Below are positions 23,913 through 35,565 of a stretch of 64,000 nucleotides of DNA, piece after piece; position 1 is the stretch's first letter, and each line of letters begins with the position of its first letter. This stretch comes from Siphonodentalium dalli (taxonomy: Eukaryota; Mollusca; Scaphopoda; Gadilida; Siphonodentaliidae). The DNA is taken from the NCBI GenBank assembly GCA_032622095.1, contig CP136061.1, positions 54,819,762 to 54,883,761 on the forward strand. The letters are read 5' to 3'. A program made the position numbers and the translations under genes. A model generated the notes under the pieces. It was not told the DNA's origin and made no database searches. It was given only the letters and a program-made list of their open reading frames with translations.

Positions 23913-26074
23913 AATATCTTGACGTCTGTTCATATCTGTTTCTGCTTTATCCCCTTTCACTCCTCAATAAATCTTTCATTATACCCCACTATATGAAGAG
24001 AAATGGGGGATATACTGGACAAACTTTTGTCTTCTGTCTGTTTATCCGTCCGGGCATATATCTCATTATCGGATCTGAATGAAAGTTTGTATGGATGTTT
24101 ATAACCATCATGACTGCTTTCATTAGAGGGGCAAATAACGTTCGCGTTTTCCATTCAATAGTTATCCATCTTGGTTATCTGGAAATCCATTTGTCGGGAT
24201 ATTCTCAGCATATTAGTCGAAATTATTGTTGACCTTATCAGCTAACCATTCTGACAAATGTAAGATATCTGTTTAACTTGCCATTTAAATTAAATTTCCA
24301 TGTTTAACTTTCTATTTCATGAAAGTTGGAAGTGGAATTATATCAACCACCACGCCTCCTCCTTACACCCATGTGAAGGGTCGAACACCTTTTATTTTTA
24401 TGATCTAGGTCTTAGCTTTCATGTTAGGACAAAAAGTTTTTAAGGTGTCACATGATACTCACTCACTGTTTTTGGAATCCATGTCAGGAATCGGAACGCT
24501 GAAAATGTGCGTGTCGTAAATCGGAACACTCAGAAAACAGAATCGGGATGTATGGTTGTGTTACTTTGAAGGCATTATGTCAAGCTAAAATCGCGTATTT
24601 TGATCAACTGTATTTTTAAAGTAACGATGGCTTGTTTGTGGTTACATATAAGCAATTTGTTCTACAAAACATCTCTTTCGCTTCGAAATTCACATTTGTA
24701 CACAATACTTTTCTTCTGTGTGTGTGGATTTGAGTGAGTAAAACCATTGTAATTTGGTTCAGCGTGCTGTATATGAAACTAAAAAATAAGTGAAGAGTAA
24801 AATACCCCAGAAACTAGTCCTATCATTTGAATGTTTCATCTCATGATTTGCTCCCTCGATATACATCAATTAGTAAACATGGTCGTGGAAAATCAAGCAA
24901 AACTTTCACAGAATCGGATCTTGTACAGCTCGGAATGGGAATTTTGCTCGGGCGGAATGAGATTTCGAGGAGCATATCCTCCACAGTGAGATTCTCTGGT
25001 ATTCCCACCAAATAAGATTCACATAAGCCTTTAATCTTGAATATAAATTAGGCCAATCGTATACTTCTGGGTAGTTTTGATTGACAGCTAGACTATACAT
25101 GATACCAACATCAATGTTATACCTTGTTAAGAGGGGGTTGGGAACATTTTCGTTGCCTTTCAATTCCAGAAAAATAGAATGATATTTATGGATTATCACA
25201 TGAATGTATGGACTATGTAGTCGTATGATAACAATTAATTCCATATTAAATATATGTTGATTCGTTTCACACTGTACCGTACAGTACCAAGTGCTGTACA
25301 CCTTCGCACAGTAGATCGTAAATTCGTGATGAGAATCTTATTATATTTCACATCAGGAATTTCGATCACTTTTCACTCGCCCCGCAGGATGTAGACTATA
25401 GTTACTACAGTGTCACTATTTACTGTGTCTTATTTTCTCAATAAAATGTAAACTTCCGCTACGAATGAATTGACATTGTAATTCAATATTCACAATTCTC
25501 ATTTGCAATACCAGTAATCGAAAGACACAGTAACAATATTTTCCAATTAGGACATTAACGCTTTAAGCCCACCAATCTACTGTGCCACAAAAGTGGTCGC
25601 ACAAATTCAAAACAGCAGCATCGTATTAGATAATAATTGGTGACATCACACAATCAGATATAGTCTATACACGACCCAAAGGTCCAGCTTTTATTTATTG
25701 TTACTAGCAATATCAAAGTAGCAGATATCTCATCAAATTCATTCACTCAATCTGAGCTATAATCCCAGGATTCTAATCTTTTAAGAGTGATAGCATTTCT
25801 ACATGACCAACTAGACTTATTCATTCGATTCAAGAACCAGATAAAATGCTAATTAGATCATGTTTTTTGTTTTTAATCTTTAAAGTTCATTCACAGTCAT
25901 TTTTTTTCTTCAGAAAATCTGTTTTGTCTTTGGATGCAAATTTCAATTAACAAGTGATTTTATTCAAAATGTCTCTCTCTATCTTGATGGTTTTGTCACA
26001 ATATACATTAATCAAGCTTTAAAGCATCTTCAAACTCAGTCATCTTTGTTCCACAAGTCATTCATCTTTCTGGT
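23913..26074. other. Unassigned intronic sequence, largest gap between elements
   Basis: Holds the degraded GTCTGTC-type repeat at 23975-24110 and a coding-like remnant on the minus strand near 24841-25047. No MITE of families A-E is present. The rest appears unique and AT-rich. Confidence 0.35.
24841..25047 (-). other. Coding-like minus-strand frame, about 67 codons
   Basis: The frame ends IDVYRGSKS and a stop at 24841-24843 and includes VGIPENLTVEDMLLEISFR. A neighbouring frame (24906-25301, 131 codons) is open with a plausible composition too (NPLLTRYNIDVGIMYSLAV). Together they could be a frameshifted protein remnant, perhaps of a transposon. No family was recognised and no splice sites are convincing. 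Confidence 0.18.
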
Positions 26075-26082
26075 GAAACCAT

Positions 26083-26472
26083 CAAGCCTGCAAATAGGGT
26101 GTCTGTCATAGGTCCCCCGAGGGTGAATTTAGTGACGCTGCCCGGCAAAGCGAACCTCATTCTACTTTATAGTCCTCAACTGCTATGGGAGACCTAGGAA
26201 AAGATATAGTATCCCCAGTTGAGGTTGGTGATGTTCACCCATTAGTCATTTCGATTATGCATTTTATCTTCTGCTAATTAGGAGATAAAGAAACTTCCCA
26301 GAAGGGAAAAACTTCAGAAAGTAACTAAAATATGTTTAATTTGAGACAATAGTTAGAACAAGGTCCCCAGAGGTTTAATTTTGTGATGCTAGCCCGCTGT
26401 GTGGTATAGTATCACTAAATTCACCCTCTGAGGGCATCATTCTGCAACTGAGACACACTATTTGTAGGCTTG
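26083..26472. mobile_element. Family A MITE, copy A6 (long form)
   Basis: Flanked by GAAACCAT (26075-26082) and GAAACCAG (26473-26480), a 7/8 match that marks the target duplication. The left arm is partly deleted. Confidence 0.85.
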
Positions 26473-26538
26473 GAAACCAGTTTCTGGGTCAGAGTTCACA
26501 CATGCAACCGACGACCAAGGTCAAAGTTTTTAACACTT

Positions 26539-26725
26539 TTAACCCTTTCATTACTGAATGGATTCTCCCATTCACTTATAAAAGTGTACATTGGAATGGT
26601 TTATTATTCATTTGGAGGGATGTTCAGGTAAAAGCAGATGACAGACAAACTTTTGTTGAACTTTTTATCTGAACATTTCCTAATGGAACTATTCATTAAT
26701 GAGTATTTTGTAAATAAATGGTTAT
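26539..26725. mobile_element. Family E piggyBac-like MITE, copy E1
   Basis: This defines family E: TTAACCCTTTC.TTACTGAATGG, ATTCTCCCATTCA.TTATAAAAG, TCTATTATTCATCTGGAGGG, then TTGAACTTATTATCTGAACA and TTTCCTAAGGGAACTACTCA, ending ATTTAGTATAGAAAGGGTTAA. It shares only TTAA and CCCTTT with family C. This copy has TTAA on the left and a degraded right end. Confidence 0.75.
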
Positions 26726-27107
26726 TAAACCATGTCTGATATTTTAATATTGGGCAGAATTAAGAATACCTGCTCCTGTTAAATGTGGTATGCCATGTCT
26801 ATACGAGCAAAAGAATTTCAATTTTTAATGAATATATTTTTGCAAATAAACTGAGTTATATTGTAAGAATCGCCTATGTAACAAATAAATCACACAGACA
26901 ACATTATTAAAGGCACGGATCAATGTAAAAATAATATCTATCCACATTATATCCATGATAAGTTTATTGTTAGGAGATGATTTTTGGAAGTTATGTACAC
27001 AGTAACAAAATATTATCCTAAACTACCTTAAACAACATATATGTTGTTCGACCCGCCAACCGTAAAAACGACATAAATGATGTTCTACTCGCCAAAGGGT
27101 TAAAGAC
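26726..27107. other. Unassigned intronic sequence
   Basis: Ends with CCGCCAACCG...CGCCAAAGGGTTAA, which may be a fragment of a TTAA-type element right end. Confidence 0.3.
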
Positions 27108-27430
27108 ATATTATGGACTTGTTCGGATGCGTGAAACTGATAAGTTAGTTCTTAGGTGCTATGCCACTCCATAGATATCATCATCTGTACTACGCATAAT
27201 TGTAAATATTTACATCTCAATTCGGGATGCAACAGTCGGCGATAAACTAACGCAAATGATTTCGTCATCGAGAGTCACTGCATTTAATTAATATATAAGA
27301 ATGACGGTGTGTGCGCTGTAAATTTGGGTTAATATTCGTAAAAATAACTACTTTCAGAGATTATTCTCAATTTCTATTTGATCACCCAAACAGAGTGTTT
27401 CTCATCACTTTAAAGTAACCAAAATCATTT
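27108..27430 (+). repeat. Family H dispersed repeat, copy H3
   Basis: From TTAAAGACATATTATGGACT to TGTTTCTCATCACTTTAAAG it aligns by eye along its length with the complement of H4 (28930-29340), including CATTTAATTAATATAT.AGA and TAACTACTTT. The pair forms a large diverged inverted repeat. Confidence 0.75.
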
Positions 27431-27879
27431 ATTTAATCTACTTTTCTTGTTCTGTTCTGCTAATTTGCTTTTAAATTTAGAAACATTTTAACTGAACTCA
27501 AGATCAGACCTTCCAAATTTGCAAGATGAGCCACCAATTCACTTTGTAAGATGTGTATAAATGTTTTTTCCTTGTAATTAATGACATTTTGAAAGATCAG
27601 TTGTTGATTTCATCGCAAAGTCAATCATTTATGCTTCTTGATCTGGAAAAAACATTTTATGTTATATTTTATCCTCGGAAAATCTATTAGACTTTCTATA
27701 AGCAATTTTAAATTTAGAGGTATTCTGATGTTGTTCCTAACTAGACACAGATTTCTACTTAAAAGCTATGAGTTTAGAGCAATGAAAAGAGAAACTGATA
27801 GATGTGTGGTGGGCTGAGGTGTGCAGGAGACTGATAGATGGGTGGTGGGCTGAGGTGTGCAGGAGAGTTTGTGGTCCTA
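27431..27879. other. Unassigned intronic sequence with short duplication
   Basis: A roughly 40-bp direct duplication (GGTGGTGGGCTGAGGTGTGC preceded by ATAGATG) is present at 27799-27866. Confidence 0.4.
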
Positions 27880-28068
27880 TTAACTCTTTCATGACAGGAG
27901 CTGCACTGGTTCAGCATTAAAGACCCTGTGCCAGTGCATTCTCATATATATGCGAGTCTCCCACAGGGAGCCTCGCATATATAAGAGAATACACTGGCTT
28001 ACAAGGTGAAGGTAAATATTGTTAGGCCAATGTATTCTCTTATATATTCGAGGCTCCCTATGGATACT
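27880..28068. mobile_element. Family C MITE, copy C6, 3' truncated
   Basis: TTAA at the left, first core and linker intact. The copy breaks off inside the second core after GAGGCTCCCTATGG. Confidence 0.8.
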
Positions 28069-28392
28069 CTGTTCTGTATATATGTTGTTTCTCCATTTAT
28101 TATTACTTTGCCACAAGAAATATACTATACCAACTTATGTACAATTATGCCATGCTATTAATGCTGAAATATTTAGAAGACCAACTTCAACATTAGATAC
28201 TTGTTATCATCGCTTACAAGTCATCTTCAAGTCAGTTCTTCATCAGAACCCTAGTACTAGATAACGGACATATTTCCCATATATTCTTTGGTTACAAGTA
28301 TTTAGTACAGAAAGTGTTAAGTTGTGGCTTTAGTGAGTCTAATGAGGGGTGGGGAGACTGAGGGGTGTTGCGTTAAGCTGGGTGAGCACCTT

Positions 28393-28757
28393 TTAACTCT
28401 TTCATGACTTGAGCTAACTGAATTTTTGCGAAAACCCTAACAAATATTATATTATATTTTTATAATTGTTAAAGAATGTAAGAAAAAATGAAAACAATTA
28501 TCAAAAAGATGTTAAAGAATATAAGAAATATAACAAAAAATGCTAAAAATTGATAAAGAATATAAGAAAAATTATTTTAAAAAAGGATGAGAATTGTTAA
28601 AGAATGTAAGAAAAAATGATTAAAATTGTTAAAGAAAGTAAGAAAAATTGATAAAAAATTGTTAGACCAATGCATTCTCTGCATATATAAGAGAATGCAT
28701 TATTATAGCTAGGTCTTTAATGTTGCACCAGCGCAGCTCCCATCATGAAAGAGTTAA
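28393..28757. mobile_element. Family C MITE, copy C7, with internal A-rich tandem expansion
   Basis: TTAA at both flanks (28393-28396 and 28754-28757). The first core is lost and replaced by about six imperfect copies of GTTAAAGAATGTAAGAAAAA followed by TGATAAAA. The right core is complete. The same motif amplifies in C15 and occurs in the C-prime family. Confidence 0.82.
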
Positions 28758-28929
28758 TAATTCAACGTGCCCAAACCCAGGGTATTATGCAGTATACTGA
28801 GTGCCAAATTATCCTGCATTAATGGGACCCCATGACCCATCTTAGTTGTATATATGAGCAAAATTTGTTTCATGACCAAAGTACATGGGTACGTCTTTAA
28901 TTCCCCAGACAAATTTACAATGTGACCTT

Positions 28930-29340
28930 ATATTATACCCAACTGGTGTTAAAGTGATGTGAAACACTCCAGTAGGGTTATCATATGGAAATTGAGAATA
29001 ATCTTGCTCAAAGTAGTTATTTTTTACGAATATTAATCCAAATTGACAACACAAACCGTCATTCTCATATATTAATTAAATGCAATGACTCTTGATGCCA
29101 AAATAATTTAAGTTCGTTTATCGCCCGATAGTTGCGTCCCGAATCGAGATGTAAACATTTACATTTGAGCATAGTTCAGACGATGTTTTCTATGGAGTAT
29201 GTGATATGGTCGATTTCTTTGAAATTTTCAGTGATGCTAGTAGAATGCTACATTCTCCAGGTTGGCATAGTGCCTAAGTACTAACTTATCAATTTGACGC
29301 ACCCGAACAAGTCCATAATATGTCTTTAATATACTACGTA
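28930..29340 (-). repeat. Family H dispersed repeat, copy H4
   Basis: Inverted relative to H3 and carrying the most complete version of the family, from AATGTGACC... to CATAATATGTCTTTAAT. The 70-codon minus frame at 28842-29054 is part of it. Confidence 0.75.
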
Positions 29341-30280
29341 CAGTGATGTGGTTTGAGGGTTACTAGTTGGAGAAGCAAACTATGAGCATAATCCCCCCCC
29401 CCCAATGGCGCCCCTAGCTCCCCCTGTTGCCATGTCCCCAACTATATATATAGAAGCATAGCATGTGTCTCAATAGGGCCAGTCTTCTTCAGTGCAAATA
29501 TACTTATTAAAATGACATTTATCAAAGCAATTAAATTCTTTGTAAATTGAGCTCAAAGATATCAATAACGGAGTGTTGCAATTTTACAGGAAAATTTCCT
29601 GTTGAGCACGTTGCTCTCGCTAACAGGCTAAATCATATCCCCAATATATGGGCTATTATTGAATTTTCAAGCACGTTTGTGGCTATAATCACAACAATTC
29701 GTGCGTAGGGATGCACATTTTGCCATCGAGATATGGAGTATGCTTTGATTAGTTTTAAATTGAAAAAAATGGAATAGGAAACGGATTGATTGATCGGTCG
29801 GCGGGAGAGAACACCATTAACCAATTGATAAATGAGAATGTGCGACTTTAATAAATTGTGCAATTTATTATGCTGAAACTAAATTGACAATTTTAGGAGT
29901 TAAAACATGATTTTCTGTTTTAAAATTTAATGAAGTGAGCCATTGTACTCATGGAAACCAGTCATGATTGAAAATACGGAACGTAAAAAAATTCTGATTC
30001 CGACTTTGAGTTGCTCTGATGAGATTGAGATCTGTTTCGCACATTTTCTCTCGAGGTTTGTTCATGATTAGGGACCCATGATATTTATAAAGCATCAGCT
30101 GTGGGTTCACCATTAGGAACCAACCATATTTATAAAGCATCAGCTGTGGCTGTCAGCTGTGAAAAATAAATGTGTCTCGTACAAATGTCAAGTTTAACCT
30201 CCACAGCCTGTGTCATAGGGGCAATGTCAGTAACTCATTTATTACATCAGAGAGTGGGAGATGATGGTTCGATCGTAGCA
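29341..30280. other. Unassigned intronic sequence
   Basis: A C9-10 run lies at about 29394. A direct pair of TATTTATAAAGCATCAGCTG words lies at about 30079 and 30128, each followed by TGG. Otherwise nothing recognised. Confidence 0.35.
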
Positions 30281-30282
30281 AG

Positions 30283-31175
30283 ACTGGATAAAGTGTGTCT
30301 GACATTTGCAGAATGAAGTCCACAGAAGGTGAATTGAGTGATGCTACCCCGCACAGCAGGCTAGCATCACCAAATTTGCCCTCTTGTGACCACATTCTGC
30401 TTAGGTCTCATCTTCTGGGAAGTATCTATGGTCTCAAATTAACATTGTTAGTTATAACCCTCTGCAACGAAGTTAGGGGGGTATACTGGAATCAGCTTGT
30501 CGTCCGTCCGTGGACACAAATTTGTCCGGAGTTTTTCTCAGTTGTTTTTTGATCAATTTCCGTGAAACTTGGCACAGACATCAACCACCATGGGAACCTG
30601 TGCACCTGCGATTATGACATCTGTCGGACTTTTTTTGGTGGAGTTATCTCCACTTTTTTGACTTAGAAAATTTTCACAACACGTAAAATTTTGTCCGATC
30701 TTTTATTCCTACATTTTTAGGTCAATTTTTTAAAAACTTGGCACAGATATTTAGTACCATGGGAACCTGTGCACCTGCGATTATGACATCTGTCCGACAT
30801 TTTTTGGTGGAGTTATCCCCCCTTTTTCAACTTTCAACTTATTTTAACTAAATGTTACTGACATGTGAAACATCTTAGTATTTTAAAAACACAGGGGGGG
30901 ATCCTTAGTCTCATTGGGACAGTCACACCTCTAGTTACTTTTTACCTTCTGTTCAGTTTCTATGTCCCCTAATTTGCAGAAGATAAAATGTATAATCGAG
31001 GTACTATTAATGATCGAACTGGAGATATCTTCTATCTGATCCTTGGTGTGCCATAGCAGTTGAGGCCTAAGCAAAATGAGGTCCCCAGAAGGGAATTTGG
31101 TGATGGTAGTGTCACTAAATTCACAATCTGAGGGACCTCATTCTGCAAATGTCAGACACACTATATCCAGGCCGG
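30283..31175. mobile_element. Family A MITE, copy A7 (long form), carrying a nested insertion
   Basis: Long-form left arm to 30454 and right part from 30932. The interior word ACATTGTT..AGTTACTTTT, continuous in A5 and A13, is split here by 477 bp. The outer ends are eroded. Confidence 0.82.
30455..30931 (+). mobile_element. 477-bp composite element nested in A7
   Basis: Flanked by TAGTTA at 30449-30454 and 30932-30937. It has a GTCGTCCGTCCGTGG leader and two diverged direct units (about 30555-30660 and 30725-30830) sharing CTTGGCACAGA, CCATGGGAACCTGTGCACCT and GCGATTATGACATCTGTC, and ends in a G-rich patch near 30894. No frame. Leader plus tandem units resembles the 1.4-5.4 kb array and 39.34-39.81 kb. 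Confidence 0.7.
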
Positions 31176-31440
31176 ATTAGTGGTGATAAATTGGTAAGTT
31201 AACGTAACCCATGATTTTGAAACATTGATTACGGTACGCAGTATCTCCAAAATCTTGCCCAATTAACGGGACGTCACAGTATTAGATCAGTTGTCTGCTT
31301 CTTTCAATATGAATGGTGAACTTAAACTTAATTTAACTCTGAAGTGGAGACTGTCATATCTTTAATATATATGAGATTTAGGGATGCCCAAACTCAGTAT
31401 GAGTGATCATTGCTTCAAATGTGCTTGGTGTAAAAGGTAT

Positions 31441-31840
31441 TTAACCCTTTACCCAACAGAACGGCCCTGTGCCAATGCATTCTCTTATATATGCGAGTCG
31501 ACCATAGGTCGCCTCGCATATATAAGAGAATGCATTGGCTTAACACATTAAAAATTATAAAATTGTTAAAGAATGTCAGAAAAAATGGTAAAAAGTGTTA
31601 AAAAAAGATTTTTTTTAGGCCAATGCATTCTCTTATATATGCGAGGCGACCTATGGTCGACTCGCATATATAAGAGAATGCATTGGCACAGGGCATAACT
31701 GTAACTATCACAATGTGGTCAATGAGCCGGTTCCAATGATATCCATATTTGTATGGTTTTATTGAGACAGACCGATGATAATTTAGGCTGTTGCAGCTTT
31801 ATTTGGCCGTTTTTGGCCGGTTTGTTGGGTAAAGGGTTAA
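31441..31840. mobile_element. Family C-prime piggyBac-like MITE, copy 1 (400 bp)
   Basis: This defines family C-prime: TTAACCCTTTACCCAACAGA at one end and GTTTGTTGGGTAAAGGGTTAA at the other, exact TTAA on both sides. Inside are the same two palindromic cores as family C, but with GTCGACC..GGTCG loops, an A-rich spacer, and a unique block ending TTTGGCCGTTTTTGGCCGG. Confidence 0.9.
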
Positions 31841-32500
31841 TCCATATAATTCATTAAGTACTTGCAATATAATAACAAGTTATGGTATGGAGGGATTCGA
31901 CAGCAAGCTGATAGCTTATATGTGTCATCTCTGGTTATGGTGTGACCGAGCCCACAACGTGAGTGTGCTTGAATTAAGTGCGATGTGTTTCAGACAATTT
32001 GATGTCCACAGTTAGCGTTTATTTATTATTGTCTCGCTTCAACTCACTTAGCGTGCTCGTTTGATAGGTGTGTCGATATTAAGTTTTATTACATATCTAT
32101 CAACGTAATTCGCATGATCGCATGATGTTCCAGTCGTGTGATAATTCTCAGAATCGCACTAGTGCAATCTGTCGACGGAACTATTTCATTCAGTGTTGTT
32201 AGACTGGCTTTCGCCGTTACTATTTTTACTTTTTAAACTTTTCAACGCAAGGGCGACAACCCACTTGTCGAAATCGCAGCGCGCTGATTGGGTTATATTT
32301 TTGGAAAATCTGGGAAAACCCAATTAACACCTTTGCGCGGGTCAAGATGGGTCAAGTTCACTCGCGGATAGAAGGGCTCCCTGTCTGATTGTTGCGTTAA
32401 CCCAAAAATGTCGTTAAAACTCGATTAAATTCACAATTTCTGTACCGGAGATTGACGACTGTGAGTCAACTTACTATGATACGTAGATATGTAATAAAAA
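31841..32500. other. Unassigned intronic sequence
   Basis: Locally GC-richer around 32240-32400. No feature recognised. Confidence 0.35.
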
Positions 32501-32502
32501 TA

Positions 32503-32673
32503 GAACCACATGAGTGTCTGAATTTTGACGAAATTATCGCACTCGATTTGTTGGCGGAACGCGATACCTCTCGTGCGGGACTGCGTCCCGCACTCGAGGT
32601 ATCGCTCCGCCAACAAATCTCGTGCGATAATTTCGTCAAAATTCACACACTCATGCGGTTCTATCTATTTATT
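32503..32673. mobile_element. 171-bp near-perfect palindrome, unique in the window
   Basis: Arms of about 82 bp read outward-in ATAGAACC.CATGAGTGT, TTTTGACGAAATTATCGCAC, TTGTTGGCGGA.CGCGATACC and meet at GCGGGACTGCGTCCCGC. There are only a few mismatches between arms, implying a recent insertion or gene conversion. No clear target duplication. A MITE-like fold-back of unknown family. Confidence 0.8.
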
Positions 32674-32980
32674 GAATAAACAGTTTAAGTGAGACTAAGA
32701 GTTGGTATTAGTGATACAGTTGGTATTAGACAAATTAATATGGGATCAGTGGGAGAAAAAGGGAGAATTAGATAATAATGTTTGAGATAGAAGAGAGTTT
32801 AACGATATGTGGGTAATCTGATGTAGACATATTTTGATGCGCTGACCTATAGCCTCTGACCCAACGTCTCACCACGGTAACGGTTCACAATGAATTTGAA
32901 CGCGGAGTGTTTTCTTATGTGATCAGGTTGTAAAACTAGCTCATTGTTGCATATCATTCAATTTGATTTGGTTATTAATG

Positions 32981-32982
<2 letters not shown>

Positions 32983-33013
<31 letters not shown>
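32983..33013. repeat. Poly(G)/poly(C) run of about 31 nt
   Basis: An uninterrupted G run on the plus strand. It lies about 40 bp beyond the stop codon of the LINE remnant on the minus strand, where it would read as a C tail. Length is likely unreliable in any assembly. Confidence 0.85.
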
Positions 33014-33054
33014 GTAGTTCAATGGACGAGTGCCCAGGGCCATTACTAATTGAA

Positions 33055-33630
33055 TCATTTGGTGCTTAAGATATATTTTTGTACTTCTCTGAAAATGGTT
33101 ATATTATCTTCATGTGAGAGTTAGTTGAACCACGGAGTAGCACCTCGGTGGTAATGTACGTTAGATAGGTCAGACAATGTGGTTAGAAATAAAGCTCTTT
33201 GTGAGTCGTATCTTTCGCATTCGAGTAAATAATGTTCGGTATCCTCTAACCGCAAGCACACATGGGTTGGTCAGAAACAAAATTTGAATAGGTGTGGTAC
33301 TTTAAGTGGCTACATTGCAGTCTAAGTCGAGAATGCAAAACCTGCGCATCGCGTGTGTAGGCATGATCAAACTGTTTAGGGATATTGTTTAGGTTAGAAT
33401 TTGATGACTTTGAGAATGTCACTATCGAATCCATGGCAATCCTGCTTGTGTCAAGGTTGTTCCACAACATGGTTGTCGAGGGAAGAAAGGATCTTCTGTG
33501 ATATTCATTATGGAAAACTGGGACCATAAAACAATCACTTTGTCTGGTGACAAGCCCCGATATCTGACTGAGTTGGAGGTAGTAAAGTTCTTAGATAAAT
33601 TGGAGCCTGGCCATACACCATCTCGCAGAA
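33055..33630 (-). pseudogene. Decayed 3' end of a non-LTR retrotransposon ORF2
   Basis: The minus strand encodes fragments of the C-terminal region found after the reverse transcriptase domain of many invertebrate LINEs. In order: YGQAPIYLRTLLPP, then HRRSFLPSTTMLWNNLD, RLRLQCSHL, MCACG, and after a frameshift EDTEHYLLECERY. The CxCG...EDxxHxLLxC pattern is a zinc-knuckle-like signature typical of these proteins. Breaks seen: a stop near 33535, a frameshift near 33245 and an in-frame stop at 33121-33123. The last codons end STK before a TGA at 33055. The 5' side stops where family C sequence begins near 33640, so it is strongly 5'-truncated. Clade not determined. Confidence 0.8.
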
Positions 33631-33649
33631 TAGCTTCAGTTTGTATTTT

Positions 33650-33836
33650 CACGTCCCATAGGGAGCCTAGCATATATAAGAGAATACATTGGCCTAACAA
33701 TATTTACCTTGACATTGTAAGCCAGTGCATTATCTTATATATGCGAGACTCCCTATGGGAGACTCGCATGTATTTAAAGGAATGCACTGGCACATGAACT
33801 TTAATGCTGCACCAGCACAGCTCCCATTATGAAAGG
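33650..33836. mobile_element. Family C MITE, copy C8, partial
   Basis: Part of the first core, the linker, the second core and the right end (CAGCTCCCATTATGAAAGG) remain. The left end is absent, abutting the LINE remnant. Confidence 0.75.
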
Positions 33837-34190
33837 TTATGATTTAAAGGTCAGAACAAGAATTAAATAAATGAAGTACCACTGAACTGTATCAGCTATA
33901 TTTAATTATCTAATTCATTCTAATTAGCTACCACAACTACCTGAATTCTATAGACAAAATGTTAGGTAAATAATGTCTATAGAATATTGATAAAAATTAA
34001 GCTCATTATATAAACTATCTGATGATGTTGTTGGGGATGCCACTAGTTAAAGAATCAATACTATAATTACTCCATTAATTCTGTGATGATGGTGACAATG
34101 ATTAATTGGTCTGCACCACTTATTTATAGGGAAATCGGTTACATGAACTTATGACCCCCTTGGCGGGTTAAGGACAGGTTAACTATGATA
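33837..34190. other. Unassigned intronic sequence
   Basis: AT-rich. A short inverted pair TCTATAGACA...TGTCTATAGA lies at about 33946-33983. Confidence 0.35.
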
Positions 34191-35565
34191 GAGGTGCAAC
34201 ATTGGCATCTGAGGACAGGTCAAAGTATTATGAAATAGAGGTGTATTGCAGGCAGTCGGGGATATGATATACTAGAAGTGCAGCATTTATAGACCGCTGA
34301 GGACAAGCCAACTATGATAAACAAGAGACAGAACATAGTCAGGCGAGGAAAGGTCAACTATGTACCATAGGCAGCTGAGGACAGGTCAATTATGATATAC
34401 TATAGGTACAGCATAATTGGCCAAGGACAGGTCGACTCTGTACCAAATAGCGCAAATCCGTGATGTCACATGCCAAATGTAGCCGGTGTAGTGTTGACCA
34501 TCTCACAGATGAATGCTACACAAAATAGGGGTACAGCTGTCAACCAATCGGAAGGCGGAAAGTCATGTGAGATACAATATAGTAAATTGAGGTGCAACAC
34601 AAGCAGCCGAGGACAGGTCAACTATAGTAAACTAGAGGTGCAACACAAACAGCCGAGGACAGGTCAATTATAGTAAACTAGCGGTGCAACAAAGGCGGCC
34701 GAGGACAGGGCAACTACAGTAAACTAGAGGTGCAACAAAGGTGGCCAAGGACAGGTCAACTATAGTAAACTAGAGGTGCAACACAGGTGGCCAAGGACAG
34801 GTCAACTATAGTAAACTAGAGGTGCAACACAGTCTGCCGAGGACAGGTCAACTATAGTAAACTAGAGGTGCAACAAAGGCGGCCGAGGACAGGTCAACTA
34901 TAGTAAAGGACAGGTCAACTATAGTAAACTAGAGGTGCAACACAGTCTGCCGAGGACAGGTCAACTATAGTAAACTAGAGGTGCAACAAAGGCGGCCGAG
35001 GACAGGTCAACTATAGTAAGCTAGAGGTGCAATACAGGCAGCCGAGGACAGGTCAACTATAGTAAACTAGAGATGCTACAAAAGTGGCCAAGGACAGGTC
35101 AACTATAGTAAACTGGAGGTGCAACACAGGTGGCCAAGAACAAGTCAACTATAGTAAACTATAGGTGTGACACAGGCAGCCGAGGACAGGTCAACTATAG
35201 TAAACTGGAGGTGCAACACAGGTGGCCAAGAACAAGTCAACTATAGTAAACTATAGGTGTGACACAGGTCGTAGAGGACAGGTCAACTATGGTAAACTAG
35301 AGGTGCAATACAGGCAGCCGAGGACAGGTCAACTATAGTAAACTGGAGGTGCAACACAGGCGGCCAAGAACAAGTCAACTATAGTAAACTAGAGGTGCAA
35401 CAAAGGGAGCTGGGACAGGTCAACTATAGTAAACTAGAGGTGCAACACAGGTGGCCAAGAACAGGTCAATTAAGTTGAACTAGTAGTTCAAAGGAGGCAG
35501 TTAATTATTAAGGACAGGTCAATTACTGTATAAACTATAGGTGCAACATAGGCAGCCCAGGACAG
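34191..35565 (+). repeat. 46-bp minisatellite, about 29 units
   Basis: The unit is approximately AGGACAGGTCAACTATAGTA followed by AACTAGAGGTGCAACACAGG and CGGCCG. Units at 34600-35460 are nearly uniform, while those at both edges are diverged and irregular, the pattern expected from homogenisation in the centre. A truncated unit makes a local duplication at about 34880-34925. Two multi-unit blocks recur within the array (for example CAACACAGTCTGCCGAGG at 34826 and 34938). Confidence 0.93.
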
